From: Streptomyces cynarae
GTDB lineage: Bacteria > Actinomycetota > Actinomycetes > Streptomycetales > Streptomycetaceae
Direction: 5' to 3'
Assembly (NCBI RefSeq): GCF_025642135.1
Contig: NZ_CP106793.1
Span: 6,044,001 to 6,108,000, forward strand
Length of the DNA: 64,000 nt
The notes beneath the pieces were generated by a model. That model had not been told where the DNA came from. It searched no databases and was given only the letters and a program-made list of their open reading frames with translations. The position numbers and the translations under genes were made by a program. Shown here in pieces: positions 47,879 to 60,942 of this stretch (the stretch's first letter is position 1; each line of letters begins with the position of its first letter).

Positions 47879-48202
47879 TCAAGACACCTCCACTTCGTAG
47901 AAGCAGAGGTGGTCCTTGATCCGGGCGACGTCCGGCTTGGGGTCCGGATACGTCCAGACGAGGTCCGGCGCGTCCGGCAGGGACCAGTACGACGCCGTCC
48001 CCTTGAAGGGGCAGACCGTGTGGGTGTCCGAGGGTGTGAGGAGGTCCCTCCGGACGTCCTCGGCGGGGATGTAGTACCGGACGGGACAGCCGGTCTCGCG
48101 CAGTACCAGGGCGCGGTCGCTGTCCGCCAGGATCTGTCCGCCGTGCACCACGCGCACGTGCCGGTCGCCCTGCTCGATGGTGATCGTGTGTCCTTCGGCC
48201 AT
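47879..48202 (-). CDS. DUF427-family protein
   Basis: A 107-residue cytoplasmic protein: ITIEQGDRHVRVVHGGQILADSDRALVLRETGCPVRYYIPAEDV, then TVCPFKGTASYWSL and VWTYPDPKPDVARIKDHLCFYE, the standard single DUF427 domain. The biochemical role is unknown. ATG 48202. It is divergent from the LOG-family gene. Confidence 0.92.
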   Translation of the reverse strand: MAEGHTITIEQGDRHVRVVHGGQILADSDRALVLRETGCPVRYYIPAEDVRRDLLTPSDTHTVCPFKGTASYWSLPDAPDLVWTYPDPKPDVARIKDHLCFYEVEVS

Positions 48203-48253
48203 ACCTGAAAAGCGCTCGCGGGGACCCGGTTCTTCCCGCGTACGGTGGTCGGC

Positions 48254-48793
48254 ATGAACATCTGCGTCTTCCTCTCCGCCGCCGACCTCTCCGAGACCTA
48301 TACGCGGCCCGCCCGCGAGTTCGCCGAACTGGTCGGCAAGGGCGGGCACACCCTTGTGTGGGGCGGTTCCGACGTCGGGCTGATGAAGGTGGTCGCGGAC
48401 GGGGTGCACGAGGCCGGCGGGCGACTGGTGGGAGTGTCCGTCGAGTTCCTCTCGCACAAGGCGAGGGCGGGCGTCGACGAAATGGTGGTCGCCAGGGACC
48501 TCGCCGAACGCAAGAAGCTGCTCCTGGAGAAGGCCGACGCGGTCGTGATCATGGTGGGTGGCACGGGGACGCTGGACGAGGCGACCGAGATCCTGGAGCT
48601 GAAGAAGCACGGACACACCGACAAGCCGGTGGTCCTGCTGAACACCGCGGGCTTCTACGACGGCCTGAAGGAGCAGTTCCGGCGCATGGAGGACGAGGGT
48701 TTCCTGCCCAGGCCCCTCGCGGACCTGGTGTTCTTCGCCGAGGAGCCGGTGGGGGCGCTGGCGTACCTGGAGGAGTCGCTGGGGATCCAGTGA
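48254..48793 (+). CDS. LOG/TIGR00725-like Rossmann-fold protein
   Basis: A 179-residue protein with the lysine-decarboxylase-like/LOG fold: ICVFLSAADLSETYTRPAREFAELVGKGGHTLVWGGSDVGLM and VMVGGTGTLDEATEILELKKHG. The core GGTGTLDE corresponds to the LOG motif PGGxGTxxE, used in nucleoside-monophosphate phosphoribohydrolases (cytokinin-activation type). The first P is V here, so activity is uncertain. ATG 48254. Confidence 0.85.
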   Translation: MNICVFLSAADLSETYTRPAREFAELVGKGGHTLVWGGSDVGLMKVVADGVHEAGGRLVGVSVEFLSHKARAGVDEMVVARDLAERKKLLLEKADAVVIMVGGTGTLDEATEILELKKHGHTDKPVVLLNTAGFYDGLKEQFRRMEDEGFLPRPLADLVFFAEEPVGALAYLEESLGIQ

Positions 48794-48808
48794 CGCGGTG
48801 GTGCGAGC

Positions 48809-49507
48809 ATGGCGGACATGGCTACTCATGTGATCACCGGTGCGGGCTCCGGCATCGGCGCGGCCGTCGCCCGCCGCCTGCACGCGCGCGGGGACGAGCT
48901 CGTGCTGCACGCGCGCGACGCGGGCCGGGCGAAGGAGCTGGCGGCGGAGTTCCCCGGGGCGCGGACGCTGGTGGGCGACCTCGCGGAGCCCGACAGGCTG
49001 TCCTGGGCCCTCTCGCACCAGAGCCCGCCGGACCGGGTGGACTCCCTGCTGCACATCGCGGGCGTGGTCGACCTGGGCCGGGTGGGCGAGCTGACCCCGA
49101 AGTCCTGGCACCACCAGCTGAACGTCAACCTGATCGCACCCGCCGAGCTGACCCGCCTCTTTCTGCCGCAGCTGCGGGCCGCACGCGGCCACGTCGTGTT
49201 CGTGAACTCCGGGGCCGGCCTGAACGCCCACGCGGAATGGTCCGCGTACGCGGCCTCCAAGCACGGCCTGAAGGCCCTCGCGGACTCCCTGCGCGAGGAG
49301 GAGCATGCGAACGGCGTCCGGGTCACCTCGGTCTACCCCGGCCGCACGGCGAGCCCGATGCAGGCGAAGGTGCACCAGCAGGAGGGCAAGCAGTACGACC
49401 CGTCCCGGTGGATCGATCCCGAGTCGGTGGCGACGACGGTCTTGATGTGCCTAGATCTGCCGGGGGACGCGGAGGTCAACGACCTCACCGTGCGACCGGG
49501 GCGGTAG
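48809..49507 (+). CDS. SDR-family NAD(P)-dependent oxidoreductase
   Basis: A 232-residue short-chain dehydrogenase: THVITGAGSGIGAAVARRLHARGDELVLHARD, a catalytic Ser in VFVNSGAG and YAASKHGLKAL with the Tyr-Lys pair. The shape resembles small actinobacterial SDRs that reduce carbonyls; the substrate is unknown. ATG 48809 lies 15 bases after the LOG gene; ATG 48818 is equally possible. Confidence 0.92.
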   Translation: MADMATHVITGAGSGIGAAVARRLHARGDELVLHARDAGRAKELAAEFPGARTLVGDLAEPDRLSWALSHQSPPDRVDSLLHIAGVVDLGRVGELTPKSWHHQLNVNLIAPAELTRLFLPQLRAARGHVVFVNSGAGLNAHAEWSAYAASKHGLKALADSLREEEHANGVRVTSVYPGRTASPMQAKVHQQEGKQYDPSRWIDPESVATTVLMCLDLPGDAEVNDLTVRPGR

Positions 49508-49601
49508 TGGGCGCGCAGCCCCCGGGCGGGGCTTTGCCACCGGGTGCCCGCCGGCGGAGGGCCCCGAGTCCGGTCCGGCCCGGAGGGCCTACGCTGCCGG
49601 G

Positions 49602-50609
49602 GTGAGTGAGAACAGCCAGTTCACGTTCGGTGCCGCCACCGGCGTAGGTTCCATGCCCGGTGGGGACGCCCGGGAGGCGGCCAAGACCGTCACCGGGAGC
49701 TTCGAGGACTTTCCGTTTCTGGCCGAGTTGCCCGCGCGGGGGCCCGGCGCGGACATGATCGGGCGGACCGCGGGGATGCTCGTCGACCTGTACGCGCGCG
49801 TGGAGCCGAGTGGCTGGCGGATCGGGGACCGGCCGGGCCGGGACACCCGGCGGGCCCGCTCCTGGCTCGGCGAGGACCTCGACGCGCTGGAGGAGTTCAC
49901 CCAGGACTGCGAGGGGCCGCTGAAGGTGCAGGCGGTGGGCCCGTGGACGCTCGCCGCCGCGCTGGAGCTGAAGAACGGCGAGGCCGCCCTGTCCGACCCG
50001 GGCGCCTGCCGCGACCTCGCCGGCTCGCTCGCCGAGGGCCTGCGACTCCACCTCGACGAGGTGAACAGGCGCGTCCCCGGCGCCCGGCTCGTCCTCCAGC
50101 TCGACGAGCCGTCCCTCACCGCCGTCCTGCGCGGCCGGGTGAAGACCGCGAGCGGCTACCGCACCCACCGCGCCGTCGACCGGCAGATCGTCGAGGCCAC
50201 GCTGCGCGATGTGGTCGGCGTGCACGCGGACGGCCCGGTCGTGGTGCACTCCTGCGCCCCGGACGTTCCGTTGGCGCTCCTGCGCAGGGCCGGTGCCGCC
50301 GCCGTCTCCTTCGACTTCTCCCTGCTCACCGAGCGTGACGACGAGGCGATCGGGGAAGCCGTCGAAGGGGGTACACGGCTGTTCGCCGGGGTCGTGCCGT
50401 CCACCGACGGCCCATTGTCAGACCCTGCCGGTAGCGTCATGGGTGTCAGGACGCTGTGGCGCAGGCTGGGGCTGAATCCGGGGCTTCTCGCGGACGCGGT
50501 CACGGTCACGCCGACGTGCGGGCTCGCGGGCGCCTCCCCGGACTACGCGCGCAAGGCGCTCGCCCACTGCGTCCGGGCGGCGAGATCCCTCGCGGACAAC
50601 CCAGAGTAA
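49602..50609 (+). CDS. Methionine synthase-like (MetE C-terminal/UROD fold) protein
   Basis: A 335-residue barrel protein related to cobalamin-independent methionine synthase: GAATGVGSMPGGDAREAAKTV near the start, VQAVGPWTLAAAL, LVLQLDEPSLTAVLRG, VVHSCAPDVPLALL and VTPTCGLAGASPDYARKAL. The His and two Cys needed for zinc (HSC and PTCG) appear present. In Streptomyces this gene precedes ligA; the methyl donor and role are not established. GTG 49602. It ends 15 bases before ligA. Confidence 0.85.
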   Translation: MSENSQFTFGAATGVGSMPGGDAREAAKTVTGSFEDFPFLAELPARGPGADMIGRTAGMLVDLYARVEPSGWRIGDRPGRDTRRARSWLGEDLDALEEFTQDCEGPLKVQAVGPWTLAAALELKNGEAALSDPGACRDLAGSLAEGLRLHLDEVNRRVPGARLVLQLDEPSLTAVLRGRVKTASGYRTHRAVDRQIVEATLRDVVGVHADGPVVVHSCAPDVPLALLRRAGAAAVSFDFSLLTERDDEAIGEAVEGGTRLFAGVVPSTDGPLSDPAGSVMGVRTLWRRLGLNPGLLADAVTVTPTCGLAGASPDYARKALAHCVRAARSLADNPE

Positions 50610-52820
<2,211 letters not shown>

Positions 52821-53166
52821 CGGTTGAAGGTCACCCGTTCGGCGCATACCAGATGCATACGGGTGGCCGGGTCGCATTCGGGCAACCGTCGACGACCGCT
52901 GCCCGTGAAAGCCTTCTGCGGCCTACTGTTGAGCTGTGCGCCTGCCGTGCCCGGACGCGTGGTGGGTTTTCAGTCGCGGTGCCGTTGACGGTTCGTCGGG
53001 CAATCGGGCCGCGTGACGAGGGCACCGGCTGTGAGAGGGACGGGAATGGAACCGACCAAGAGCGCCGCCCCGGACTCACGGCTGCGCCTGCGCCGGGTGT
53101 CCGGCGCCTGGCGGGCGGGGCGCCGGATCGTGCGGCCGTCGGGACACGCCGGTACGGGCGGCCCGT

Positions 53167-55377
53167 GTGCCGTTCCACGGGCCCTGCCGGGGCGCCCCCG
53201 GCCCCGTCGCCGGAGTCCCGGCGGGGAGCACCCCGGGCACGACCTCGCTGCCGGCCCTGCCGCCCGGCACCGGCGCGCTCGCCGACGGCAGTTCCTCCGG
53301 GCTGCCCGGCCACGACGGGGAACGGCACATCTCGTGGCCCGCGCTGCCCGCGGTGGTCGTCGCGGCCGCCGGATTCGTCCTCGGGGCCGGCTTCTACCGC
53401 GCGTTCGGCGAAAACCACGCGCTGTTCCCGTCCGGCGCCGTCGGCTGGTCCCTGGCCCTGCTCACCGGCATCATCGTCGGCCACCTGGTCATGCTGGGCC
53501 GCTCCCGCTGGTGGGGCGGCACGGGCTCGGGCGCCGCCCTCACCCTCGCCGTCCTGCTGCTGTACGGCTGGGTGCCCGCCGTGATGGTCAGCCTCACCGT
53601 CGTCGTCCTGGTCGGCGCGGCCCGGCTGGGCCGCTGGCGGCAGGGCATACTGCACGGCGCGGTCGACCTCCTCGGCATCGGCGCCGGAGCCCTCGTACTG
53701 GCCGCCTTCGGGCGCGTCCCGACCGTCGAGACGCCCTGGGACCCGAACACCTGGACCCTCTACGCCGCCCCCCAGGTCGTCCTCGTCGCCGCCGCGTACC
53801 TCGCCGTGACCCGGCTGCTGCTGTGGTACCTGCACGCGCCGCGCACCGGCGGCCTGCCCACCGTCGCCCGCACCGCCCTGGTCCGGCACGGACTCGTCGC
53901 CGTCGCGCTGCTCGGCATCGCCCCGCTGGTCTGTGTCGTCGCCGTCGCGGTGCCGGTGCTGCTGCCGCTGTTCTCCATCCCGCTCATCGCCCTGGACTCC
54001 ACCCTGTGGATAGCCCGTGCCCGCGCCGAGGAGCAGCTGCGCGACGGGCTGACGGGCCTGCCCAACCGCCAGTGGCTGCTGGAGCGCACCTGGACAGCCC
54101 TCGACGACGCCGAGCGCATCGGGGCCCGGGCCGCCCTGATGCTGATCGACCTCGACCGCTTCCGGTCCGTGAACGACACGCTCGGTCATCTCGCGGGCGA
54201 CCGACTGCTGCTGCAGATAGCGGAGCGGCTGCGGCTGGCGCTGCCGCGCGGGGCCGAGGCCGCGCGGCTCGGCGGCGACGAGTTCGCGGTCTTACTGCCG
54301 GTCGCGGACTCCACGACGTCCGCGTCGAGGGCGGCCCGCAACCTGGTCGCAGCGCTCAGCTCGCCGCTCGACCTGGACGGGCTCACGCTCGTCCTGGAGG
54401 CCAGCGCGGGGGTCGCCGTCTTCCCCGACCACGCGCTGGACGCCGAGGGGCTGCTGCGGCGGGCGGACGTGGCGATGTACCAGGCGAAGCGGGACCGCAC
54501 CGGGGTGGAGGTGTACGAGTCCAAGCGGGACTCGAACACTCCCGACCGGCTCGGCTTGCTCGGGGATCTGCGGCGCGCGCTGGACGCGCACGAGGTGCAG
54601 CTGCACTACCAGCCGAAGGTGCGCTTCGACGGGCAGGTCGCCGGGCTGGAGGCGCTCGTGCGGTGGGTGCATCCCGAGCGCGGGAAGGTGCCGCCGGACG
54701 AGTTCATCGCGATCGCGGAGTCGTCCGGGCTGATGCCCCACCTGACGGAGTATGTGCTGGAGACGGCGCTCGAGCAGGTGGCGCGGTGGCGGGCGCAGGG
54801 GCTCACGGTGCCGGTCGCGGTGAACGTCTCGCCGCGCGACGTCCACACGCCGGGGTTCGCCGGGTCGGTCGCGGCGCGGCTGGCGCGGCACGGGGTCCCG
54901 GCGGGGGCGCTCCAGTTGGAGATCACGGAGCACGTGCTCCTGGAGGACCCCCAGCGGGCCGCGGACACGCTGGCGGGGCTGGCCGGGCACGGCGTGAAGA
55001 TGTCGCTGGACGACTTCGGTACGGGCTACTCGTCGCTCGTGCATCTGCGGCGGCTGCCGGTGAGCGAGCTGAAGATCGACCGGTCGTTCGTGGCACGGCT
55101 CGCGGTGGACGCGGAGGACGCGGAGATCGTGCGCTGCACGGTGGACCTCGCACATTCGCTGGGCCTGCTCGTCGTCGCCGAGGGCGTCGAGGACGACGAG
55201 ACATGGGAGCGGCTGCGGGACCTGGGCTGCGACGCGGTGCAGGGGTGGCTGGTCGCCGCGGCCATGCCCGCGGAGGAGACGACGGCGTGGCTGCGGGCCC
55301 GTGGAGTGCGCGGGTGGCAGCGTCCCCGGGCCGCGCTGCCGGCGGCCACCGCCGACGACCCGGGGCGGCTCGGCTGA
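53167..55377 (+). CDS. Membrane-bound GGDEF-EAL protein (cyclic di-GMP turnover)
   Basis: About 736 residues. Seven to eight membrane segments (about 55-285) precede GGDEF (RDGLTGLPNRQWL..., with the intact motif GGDEF in RLGGDEFAVLL but no inhibitory RxxD site) and EAL (LEALVRW, NVSPRD, LEITEH, LDDFGTGYSSLVHLR, LKIDRSF, VAEGVED and QGW), whose catalytic acids look intact. It may make and break c-di-GMP. The GTG at 53167 is only a default start: a well-placed ATG at 53046 (MEPTKSAAPDSRLRLRR) with GAGAGGGA lies upstream in another frame and suggests an N-terminal frameshift of about one base. The 225 bases 52821-53045 hold no gene that I can see. Confidence 0.88.
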   Translation: MPFHGPCRGAPGPVAGVPAGSTPGTTSLPALPPGTGALADGSSSGLPGHDGERHISWPALPAVVVAAAGFVLGAGFYRAFGENHALFPSGAVGWSLALLTGIIVGHLVMLGRSRWWGGTGSGAALTLAVLLLYGWVPAVMVSLTVVVLVGAARLGRWRQGILHGAVDLLGIGAGALVLAAFGRVPTVETPWDPNTWTLYAAPQVVLVAAAYLAVTRLLLWYLHAPRTGGLPTVARTALVRHGLVAVALLGIAPLVCVVAVAVPVLLPLFSIPLIALDSTLWIARARAEEQLRDGLTGLPNRQWLLERTWTALDDAERIGARAALMLIDLDRFRSVNDTLGHLAGDRLLLQIAERLRLALPRGAEAARLGGDEFAVLLPVADSTTSASRAARNLVAALSSPLDLDGLTLVLEASAGVAVFPDHALDAEGLLRRADVAMYQAKRDRTGVEVYESKRDSNTPDRLGLLGDLRRALDAHEVQLHYQPKVRFDGQVAGLEALVRWVHPERGKVPPDEFIAIAESSGLMPHLTEYVLETALEQVARWRAQGLTVPVAVNVSPRDVHTPGFAGSVAARLARHGVPAGALQLEITEHVLLEDPQRAADTLAGLAGHGVKMSLDDFGTGYSSLVHLRRLPVSELKIDRSFVARLAVDAEDAEIVRCTVDLAHSLGLLVVAEGVEDDETWERLRDLGCDAVQGWLVAAAMPAEETTAWLRARGVRGWQRPRAALPAATADDPGRLG

Positions 55378-55393
55378 CCCGACAGCCGCGTGA

Positions 55394-55978
55394 TCAACTC
55401 GTTCCCGCGGCGAAGTGCCCGATCAGCAGGGCGAGCCGACGCTCATGGGCCCGGTCCGGCAGGCGTCCGCTGCGCATCAGCGTGACCAGGCCGTGCAGCC
55501 CGGCCCAGTACGTCTCCGCGAGCAGGCCCTGGTCGTCGCCCTCGTGCGCCACGGGTTCCACGGCCCGGAGCAGTTCGCCGAACGCCTCCTGCAGGGCCGC
55601 GGGCGCCTCCGGTGTTGCGAACGGCAGGTCCACGACGTGGGTGAACATGGCGTCGTAGAGCGCGGGCCGCCGCTGCGCGAACTCCGTGTACGCCTTCCCC
55701 ACCGCTGCCAGCGCCCCGCGCGCGCCCTCGGCCGCCGTACGCGCCGCGCGCAGCTCGGCCGCCAGATCCGCGCAACCCTGCACCGCGACCGCCGCCATGA
55801 TGGCGTCCTTGCCCTTGAAGTGGCTGTACAGCACGGGCTGGCTGTACTCGATCTCGGCGGCGAGCCGCCGGGTGGTGACGGCGTCCCAGCCCTCGGCCTC
55901 CGCCAGTTCCCGCGCGGCCGTCACGATCAGCCGCTCGCGTTCCGCTCGTTCGCGCTCCCGGCGCGTCTGGATCGTCAT
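55394..55978 (-). CDS. TetR-family transcriptional regulator
   Basis: A 194-residue repressor with HTH in RLIVTAARELAEAEGWDAVTTRRLAAEIEYSQPVLYSHFKGKDAIM, followed by a WHG-type (TetR_C_33-like) ligand domain. ATG 55978 is used (an upstream start at 56005 would run into the operator). Two CTAGC-NNN-GCTAG sites lie just upstream, between it and a divergent DUF4267 gene, so it almost surely represses itself and that operon. Confidence 0.93.
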   Translation of the reverse strand: MTIQTRRERERAERERLIVTAARELAEAEGWDAVTTRRLAAEIEYSQPVLYSHFKGKDAIMAAVAVQGCADLAAELRAARTAAEGARGALAAVGKAYTEFAQRRPALYDAMFTHVVDLPFATPEAPAALQEAFGELLRAVEPVAHEGDDQGLLAETYWAGLHGLVTLMRSGRLPDRAHERRLALLIGHFAAGTS

Positions 55979-55988
55979 GCTCAAAAGC

Positions 55989-56001
55989 CTAGCAACGCTA
56001 G
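55989..56001. promoter_or_regulatory. TetR operator copy 1 (CTAGC-AAC-GCTAG)
   Basis: Perfect 5-bp arms with a 3-bp centre, 11 bases before the TetR start codon on the minus strand. Same arms as the site at 56039. Confidence 0.8.
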
Positions 56002-56038
56002 ACAATCTGCCGATGCTCCATTAGTGTCGCTCTTGTCG

Positions 56039-56051
56039 CTAGCGCCGCTAG
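56039..56051. promoter_or_regulatory. TetR operator copy 2 (CTAGC-GCC-GCTAG)
   Basis: Same arms as copy 1, centred 50 bp (about five helical turns) away and 26 bases before the DUF4267 gene at 56077. Copies at both ends of the divergent promoter fit dual control. Confidence 0.8.
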
Positions 56052-56076
56052 CTCATCTCGATGGGGGAGAAGAGAC

Positions 56077-56448
56077 ATGACCGTCACCGCGTACACACTG
56101 GCCGTCCTGCTCGACCTGTTCTGCGTGTTCCTCGGCTACCGCTTCTGGTTCCAGCCCGCATCCGCCGCGGCGGGCTACGGCGTCCCCGCCGACCCCCGCG
56201 GCGAAGCCGGTGCCTACCTGTCGGTCAAGGGGCTGAGGGACGGCACCTTCGGGCTGGCGGGCCTCGCGGTGCTGGCCTTCGCCGGTGCTCGTGCCGAGGC
56301 CTGGTTCATGGTCAGCGTGGCACTCGTCCCATTCCTCGACACGCTGATAGTCCTGCGCCACGGCGGCCCGAAGGCCGTGGCCTTCGGGATCCACTTCGCA
56401 ACCGCCGTCGTTGTACTGATCAGTGCCGGCCTGCTCTTCGCCGTCTGA
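56077..56448 (+). CDS. DUF4267-family membrane protein
   Basis: A 123-residue protein with four hydrophobic segments: LAVLLDLFCVFLGYRFWF, FGLAGLAVLAFAGA, WFMVSVALVPFLDTLIVL and FATAVVVLISAGLLFAV. GYGVP and KGLRDGTFG between them are typical of DUF4267. Function unknown. It is controlled by the divergent TetR through the two CTAGC sites. ATG 56077. Confidence 0.82.
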   Translation: MTVTAYTLAVLLDLFCVFLGYRFWFQPASAAAGYGVPADPRGEAGAYLSVKGLRDGTFGLAGLAVLAFAGARAEAWFMVSVALVPFLDTLIVLRHGGPKAVAFGIHFATAVVVLISAGLLFAV

Positions 56449-56479
56449 TCACGCCGATACCGACACCAGGGGGTCACAC

Positions 56480-56974
56480 ATGTCGCTGTTCGTGCCGAAG
56501 TTCGAAGAGTCCGTGATCGTTCGCGAGGCCGAGGCCGAAGTCGTCGGTCGCGCGCCCACCACCATCCGTCTGCTCGCCGACAGCAGCGCGACCGGCGGCG
56601 CCCTGTCCACCCAGCGCGTCACCCTCAAGGGCGGCGCCGACGGGGCCAAGCCGCACTGGCACGACAACTCCGCCGAGATGTTCTTCCTGCTCGACGGCGC
56701 CGCGGACATCCTCTCCGGGGAGGACATCGTGACCGCCGGACCCGGCGACCTCGTCATCGTCCCGCCCGGAAAGCCGCACGCCTTCGCCGCCGTACCCGGT
56801 GCGGACGCCGACCTGCTGATCGTCATCACCCCGGGCGTCGAGCGCTTCGAGTACTTCCGTCACCTCCAGCGCATCGCCCTCGGCGAGGCCACCCCGGAGA
56901 GCCTGCTGGAGGTGCAGGACCTGTACGACAACCACTTCCTGCGCAGCGAGGCCTGGGAAGGGCGCCGAGGCTGA
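56480..56974 (+). CDS. Cupin-domain protein
   Basis: A 164-residue protein with one conserved cupin barrel: KPHWHDNSAEMFFLLDGAADILSGEDIVTAGPGDLVIVPPGKPHAFAA carries motif 1 (HWH...E) and motif 2 (PGKPHAF) metal ligands. It is 31 bases after the DUF4267 gene and probably in the same TetR-controlled unit. The ligand or reaction is unknown. ATG 56480 has CAGGGGG upstream. Confidence 0.9.
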   Translation: MSLFVPKFEESVIVREAEAEVVGRAPTTIRLLADSSATGGALSTQRVTLKGGADGAKPHWHDNSAEMFFLLDGAADILSGEDIVTAGPGDLVIVPPGKPHAFAAVPGADADLLIVITPGVERFEYFRHLQRIALGEATPESLLEVQDLYDNHFLRSEAWEGRRG

Positions 56975-57051
56975 GGGGTGAGCGCCCTTCCCGGCGCGAG
57001 GCTGAGGGGCGGGCCCGGCAAACCGTTTCACGGCGACCGGTCCCCGCCCCA

Positions 57052-57057
57052 TAGGAT
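57052..57057 (+). promoter_or_regulatory. Probable -10 box of the gatCAB operon
   Basis: TAGGAT at 57052-57057 matches the housekeeping -10 pattern, about 40 bases before the gatC start. No clear -35 box is visible at the usual distance. Confidence 0.4.
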
Positions 57058-57096
57058 TGGGCCAAAGCACACACACTCACCCCAGAGGATCGCTGC

Positions 57097-57393
57097 ATGC
57101 CTGGCATCACGCGCGAGGAGGTCGCCCACCTCGCCCGGCTGGCGCGTCTGGAGCTGAAGCCCGAAGAGCTCGACCACTTCGCAGGCCAGCTCGACGACAT
57201 CATCGGCGCGGTCGCCCGCGTCAGCGAGGTCGCCGACCAAGACGTACCGCCGACCTCTCACCCGCTGCCGCTGACGAACGTCATGCGCCCGGACGAGGTC
57301 CGTCCGTCGCTCACCCCCGAGCAGGCGCTGTCCGGCGCCCCGGCCCAGGAGCAGCAGCGTTTCAAGGTGCCGCAGATCCTGGGGGAGGAGTAG
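57097..57393 (+). CDS. gatC: Asp-tRNA(Asn)/Glu-tRNA(Gln) amidotransferase subunit C
   Basis: A 98-residue subunit that holds GatA and GatB together: [43 protein letters not shown], then [19 protein letters not shown]. First gene of gatC-gatA-small gene-gatB, 6 bases before gatA. The enzyme amidates mischarged Glu-tRNA(Gln), needed because Streptomyces lacks GlnRS. Confidence 0.97.
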   Translation: MPGITREEVAHLARLARLELKPEELDHFAGQLDDIIGAVARVSEVADQDVPPTSHPLPLTNVMRPDEVRPSLTPEQALSGAPAQEQQRFKVPQILGEE

Positions 57394-57399
57394 CCCGCC

Positions 57400-58898
<1,499 letters not shown>

Positions 58899-58902
<4 letters not shown>

Positions 58903-59141
58903 GTAAGGCACTGTCCAAGGCCAAGGGCTTCAAGAAGTCCAAGTCCGGTACGTACCTGTCCATGGCCACCACCGCGTTCGGCGCGATCAGTGTCGCGAAG
59001 CAGGTCAAGAAGGCCCGCCTCGAACACGACACGCTGCGCCTGATCGACGCCGCCGTGTCCGCCGCCGCCATCGTCACCGGCCTCGCCCTGCTCGTGCGGG
59101 AGCTGAAGCGCCTGGGCGACGACGACGTCCTGCTGGGCTGA
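58899..59141 (+). CDS. Small hypothetical protein between gatA and gatB
   Basis: An 80-residue protein starting at GTG 58899 in a 4-base overlap with gatA. Lys/Ser-rich N-terminus ([43 protein letters not shown]), then one hydrophobic helix ([26 protein letters not shown]). It may be membrane-associated. The same arrangement is, as I recall, conserved in Streptomyces. No function is known. Confidence 0.8.
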
Positions 59142-59157
59142 GAGGGAAAGTTTCACC

Positions 59158-60672
59158 GTGACCACCATGACCGACCTGGTGTCGTACGAGGACGCGCTGG
59201 CGTCGTACGACCCCGTCATGGGCCTCGAGGTCCATGTCGAACTCGGCACCAGGACCAAGATGTTCTGCGGCTGTTCCACGGCGCTGGGCGCCGAGCCGAA
59301 CACCCAGACCTGCCCCACGTGTCTCGGCCTGCCCGGCTCCCTCCCGGTCGTCAACGCGACCGGCGTGGAGTCCGCGATCAGGATCGGTCTCGCGCTGAAC
59401 TGCGAGATCGCCGAGTGGTGCCGCTTCGCCCGGAAGAACTACTTCTATCCGGACATGCCGAAGAACTTCCAGACCTCCCAGTACGACGAGCCGATCGCCT
59501 TCAACGGCTACCTGGACGTGCAGCTGGAGGACGGCACCACCTTCCGCGTGGAGATCGAGCGCGCGCACATGGAGGAGGACACCGGCAAGTCGACGCACGT
59601 CGGCGGCGCCACCGGCCGCATCCACGGCGCCCAGCACTCGCTGCTGGACTACAACCGCGCAGGCATCCCGCTGATCGAGATCGTCACCAAGCCGATCGTC
59701 GGCGCCGGCGAGCGCGCGCCCGAGGTGGCGAAGGCGTACGTCCGTGAGCTGCGCGAGCTCATCCGGGCGCTCGGCGTCTCGGAGGCCCGCATGGAGATGG
59801 GCCAGATGCGCTGTGATGTGAACCTGTCGCTGATGCCCAAGGGCGCGGAGAAGTTCGGCACCCGCAGCGAGACCAAGAACGTCAACTCGCTGCGCTCCGT
59901 CGAGCGCGCCTGCCGCTACGAGATCCAGCGCCACGCCGCCGTACTGGGCAGCGGCGGCACGGTGATCCAGGAGACCCGCCACTTCCACGAGGACACCGGC
60001 ACGACCACCTCGGGCCGGACCAAGGAGGAGGCCGAGGACTACCGGTACTTCCCCGAGCCGGACCTGGTGCCGGTCGCGCCCCCGCGCGAGTGGGTCGAGG
60101 AGCTGCGCACCTCGCTGCCCGAGCTGCCGCTGGTGCGCCGCAACCGGCTGCGCGAGGAGTGGGGCGTCTCCGCCACCGACATGCAGGCGATCCTCAACGC
60201 CGGTGCCCTGGACCTGATCGTCGCCACCATCGACGCGGGCGCCGACGCGGCCGCCGCGCGCAAGTGGTGGATGGGCGAACTGGCTCGCAACGCCAACGAG
60301 TCCGGCAAGGCCCTGGAGGAGCTGCCGATCACGCCGGAGCAGGTCGCGCGCGTGACCAAGCTGGTGGAGTCGGGCGACCTGAACGACAAGCTGGCCCGCC
60401 AGGTCATCGAGGGCGTCCTCGCGGGCGAGGGCGCCCCGGACGAGGTCGTCGAGAAGCGCGGTCTGAAGGTCGTCTCCGACGAGGGCGCCCTGACCGCCGC
60501 CGTCGACGAGGCCATCGCCGGCAACCCGGCCATCGCGGACAAGATCCGCGGCGGCAAGGTGGCCGCGGCCGGCGCCCTGGTCGGCGCCGTCATGAAGGCC
60601 ACCCGGGGCCAGGCCGACGCGGCCCGCGTCAAGGAGCTGATCCTTCAGAAGCTCGGCGTCAGCGAGGGCTGA
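59158..60672 (+). CDS. gatB: Asp-tRNA(Asn)/Glu-tRNA(Gln) amidotransferase subunit B
   Basis: A 504-residue tRNA-binding kinase/transamidase subunit: [50 protein letters not shown] with the zinc Cys (C..C...C..C), then [39 protein letters not shown] and the C-terminal YqeY-like domain. GTG 59158 or ATG 59167. A terminator hairpin follows. Confidence 0.98.
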   Translation: MTTMTDLVSYEDALASYDPVMGLEVHVELGTRTKMFCGCSTALGAEPNTQTCPTCLGLPGSLPVVNATGVESAIRIGLALNCEIAEWCRFARKNYFYPDMPKNFQTSQYDEPIAFNGYLDVQLEDGTTFRVEIERAHMEEDTGKSTHVGGATGRIHGAQHSLLDYNRAGIPLIEIVTKPIVGAGERAPEVAKAYVRELRELIRALGVSEARMEMGQMRCDVNLSLMPKGAEKFGTRSETKNVNSLRSVERACRYEIQRHAAVLGSGGTVIQETRHFHEDTGTTTSGRTKEEAEDYRYFPEPDLVPVAPPREWVEELRTSLPELPLVRRNRLREEWGVSATDMQAILNAGALDLIVATIDAGADAAAARKWWMGELARNANESGKALEELPITPEQVARVTKLVESGDLNDKLARQVIEGVLAGEGAPDEVVEKRGLKVVSDEGALTAAVDEAIAGNPAIADKIRGGKVAAAGALVGAVMKATRGQADAARVKELILQKLGVSEG

Positions 60673-60692
60673 GAGACAGCGCGGAACGCTCC

Positions 60693-60730
60693 CGAGGGGC
60701 AGTGCACCGAACCTGGTGTACTGCCCCTCG
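60693..60730 (+). terminator. Terminator after gatB
   Basis: CGAGGGGCAGT (60693-60703) pairs with ACTGCCCCTCG (60720-60730); GCACC and GGTGT extend the stem inward with one G-T pair. It is followed by TTCGCTT. Confidence 0.85.
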
Positions 60731-60942
60731 TTCGCTTACAAGAACCTTATGTGGCGACAGAGTTGCTGGGATTGTCCTGTGACTTGGGTCCCATTCCCGT
60801 GAGTAACACCACGAAAGTGACAAACGATCTTTTCCGGCTGCGAAAGTGTTGTGGATTGCTCATGTGTTCTTTGCGGGCTGTTCAGTTCTCTTAGCGGCTG
60901 TCCCCGGGCAAAGATCCACGAAATACCCCAGGGAGCACGTCC

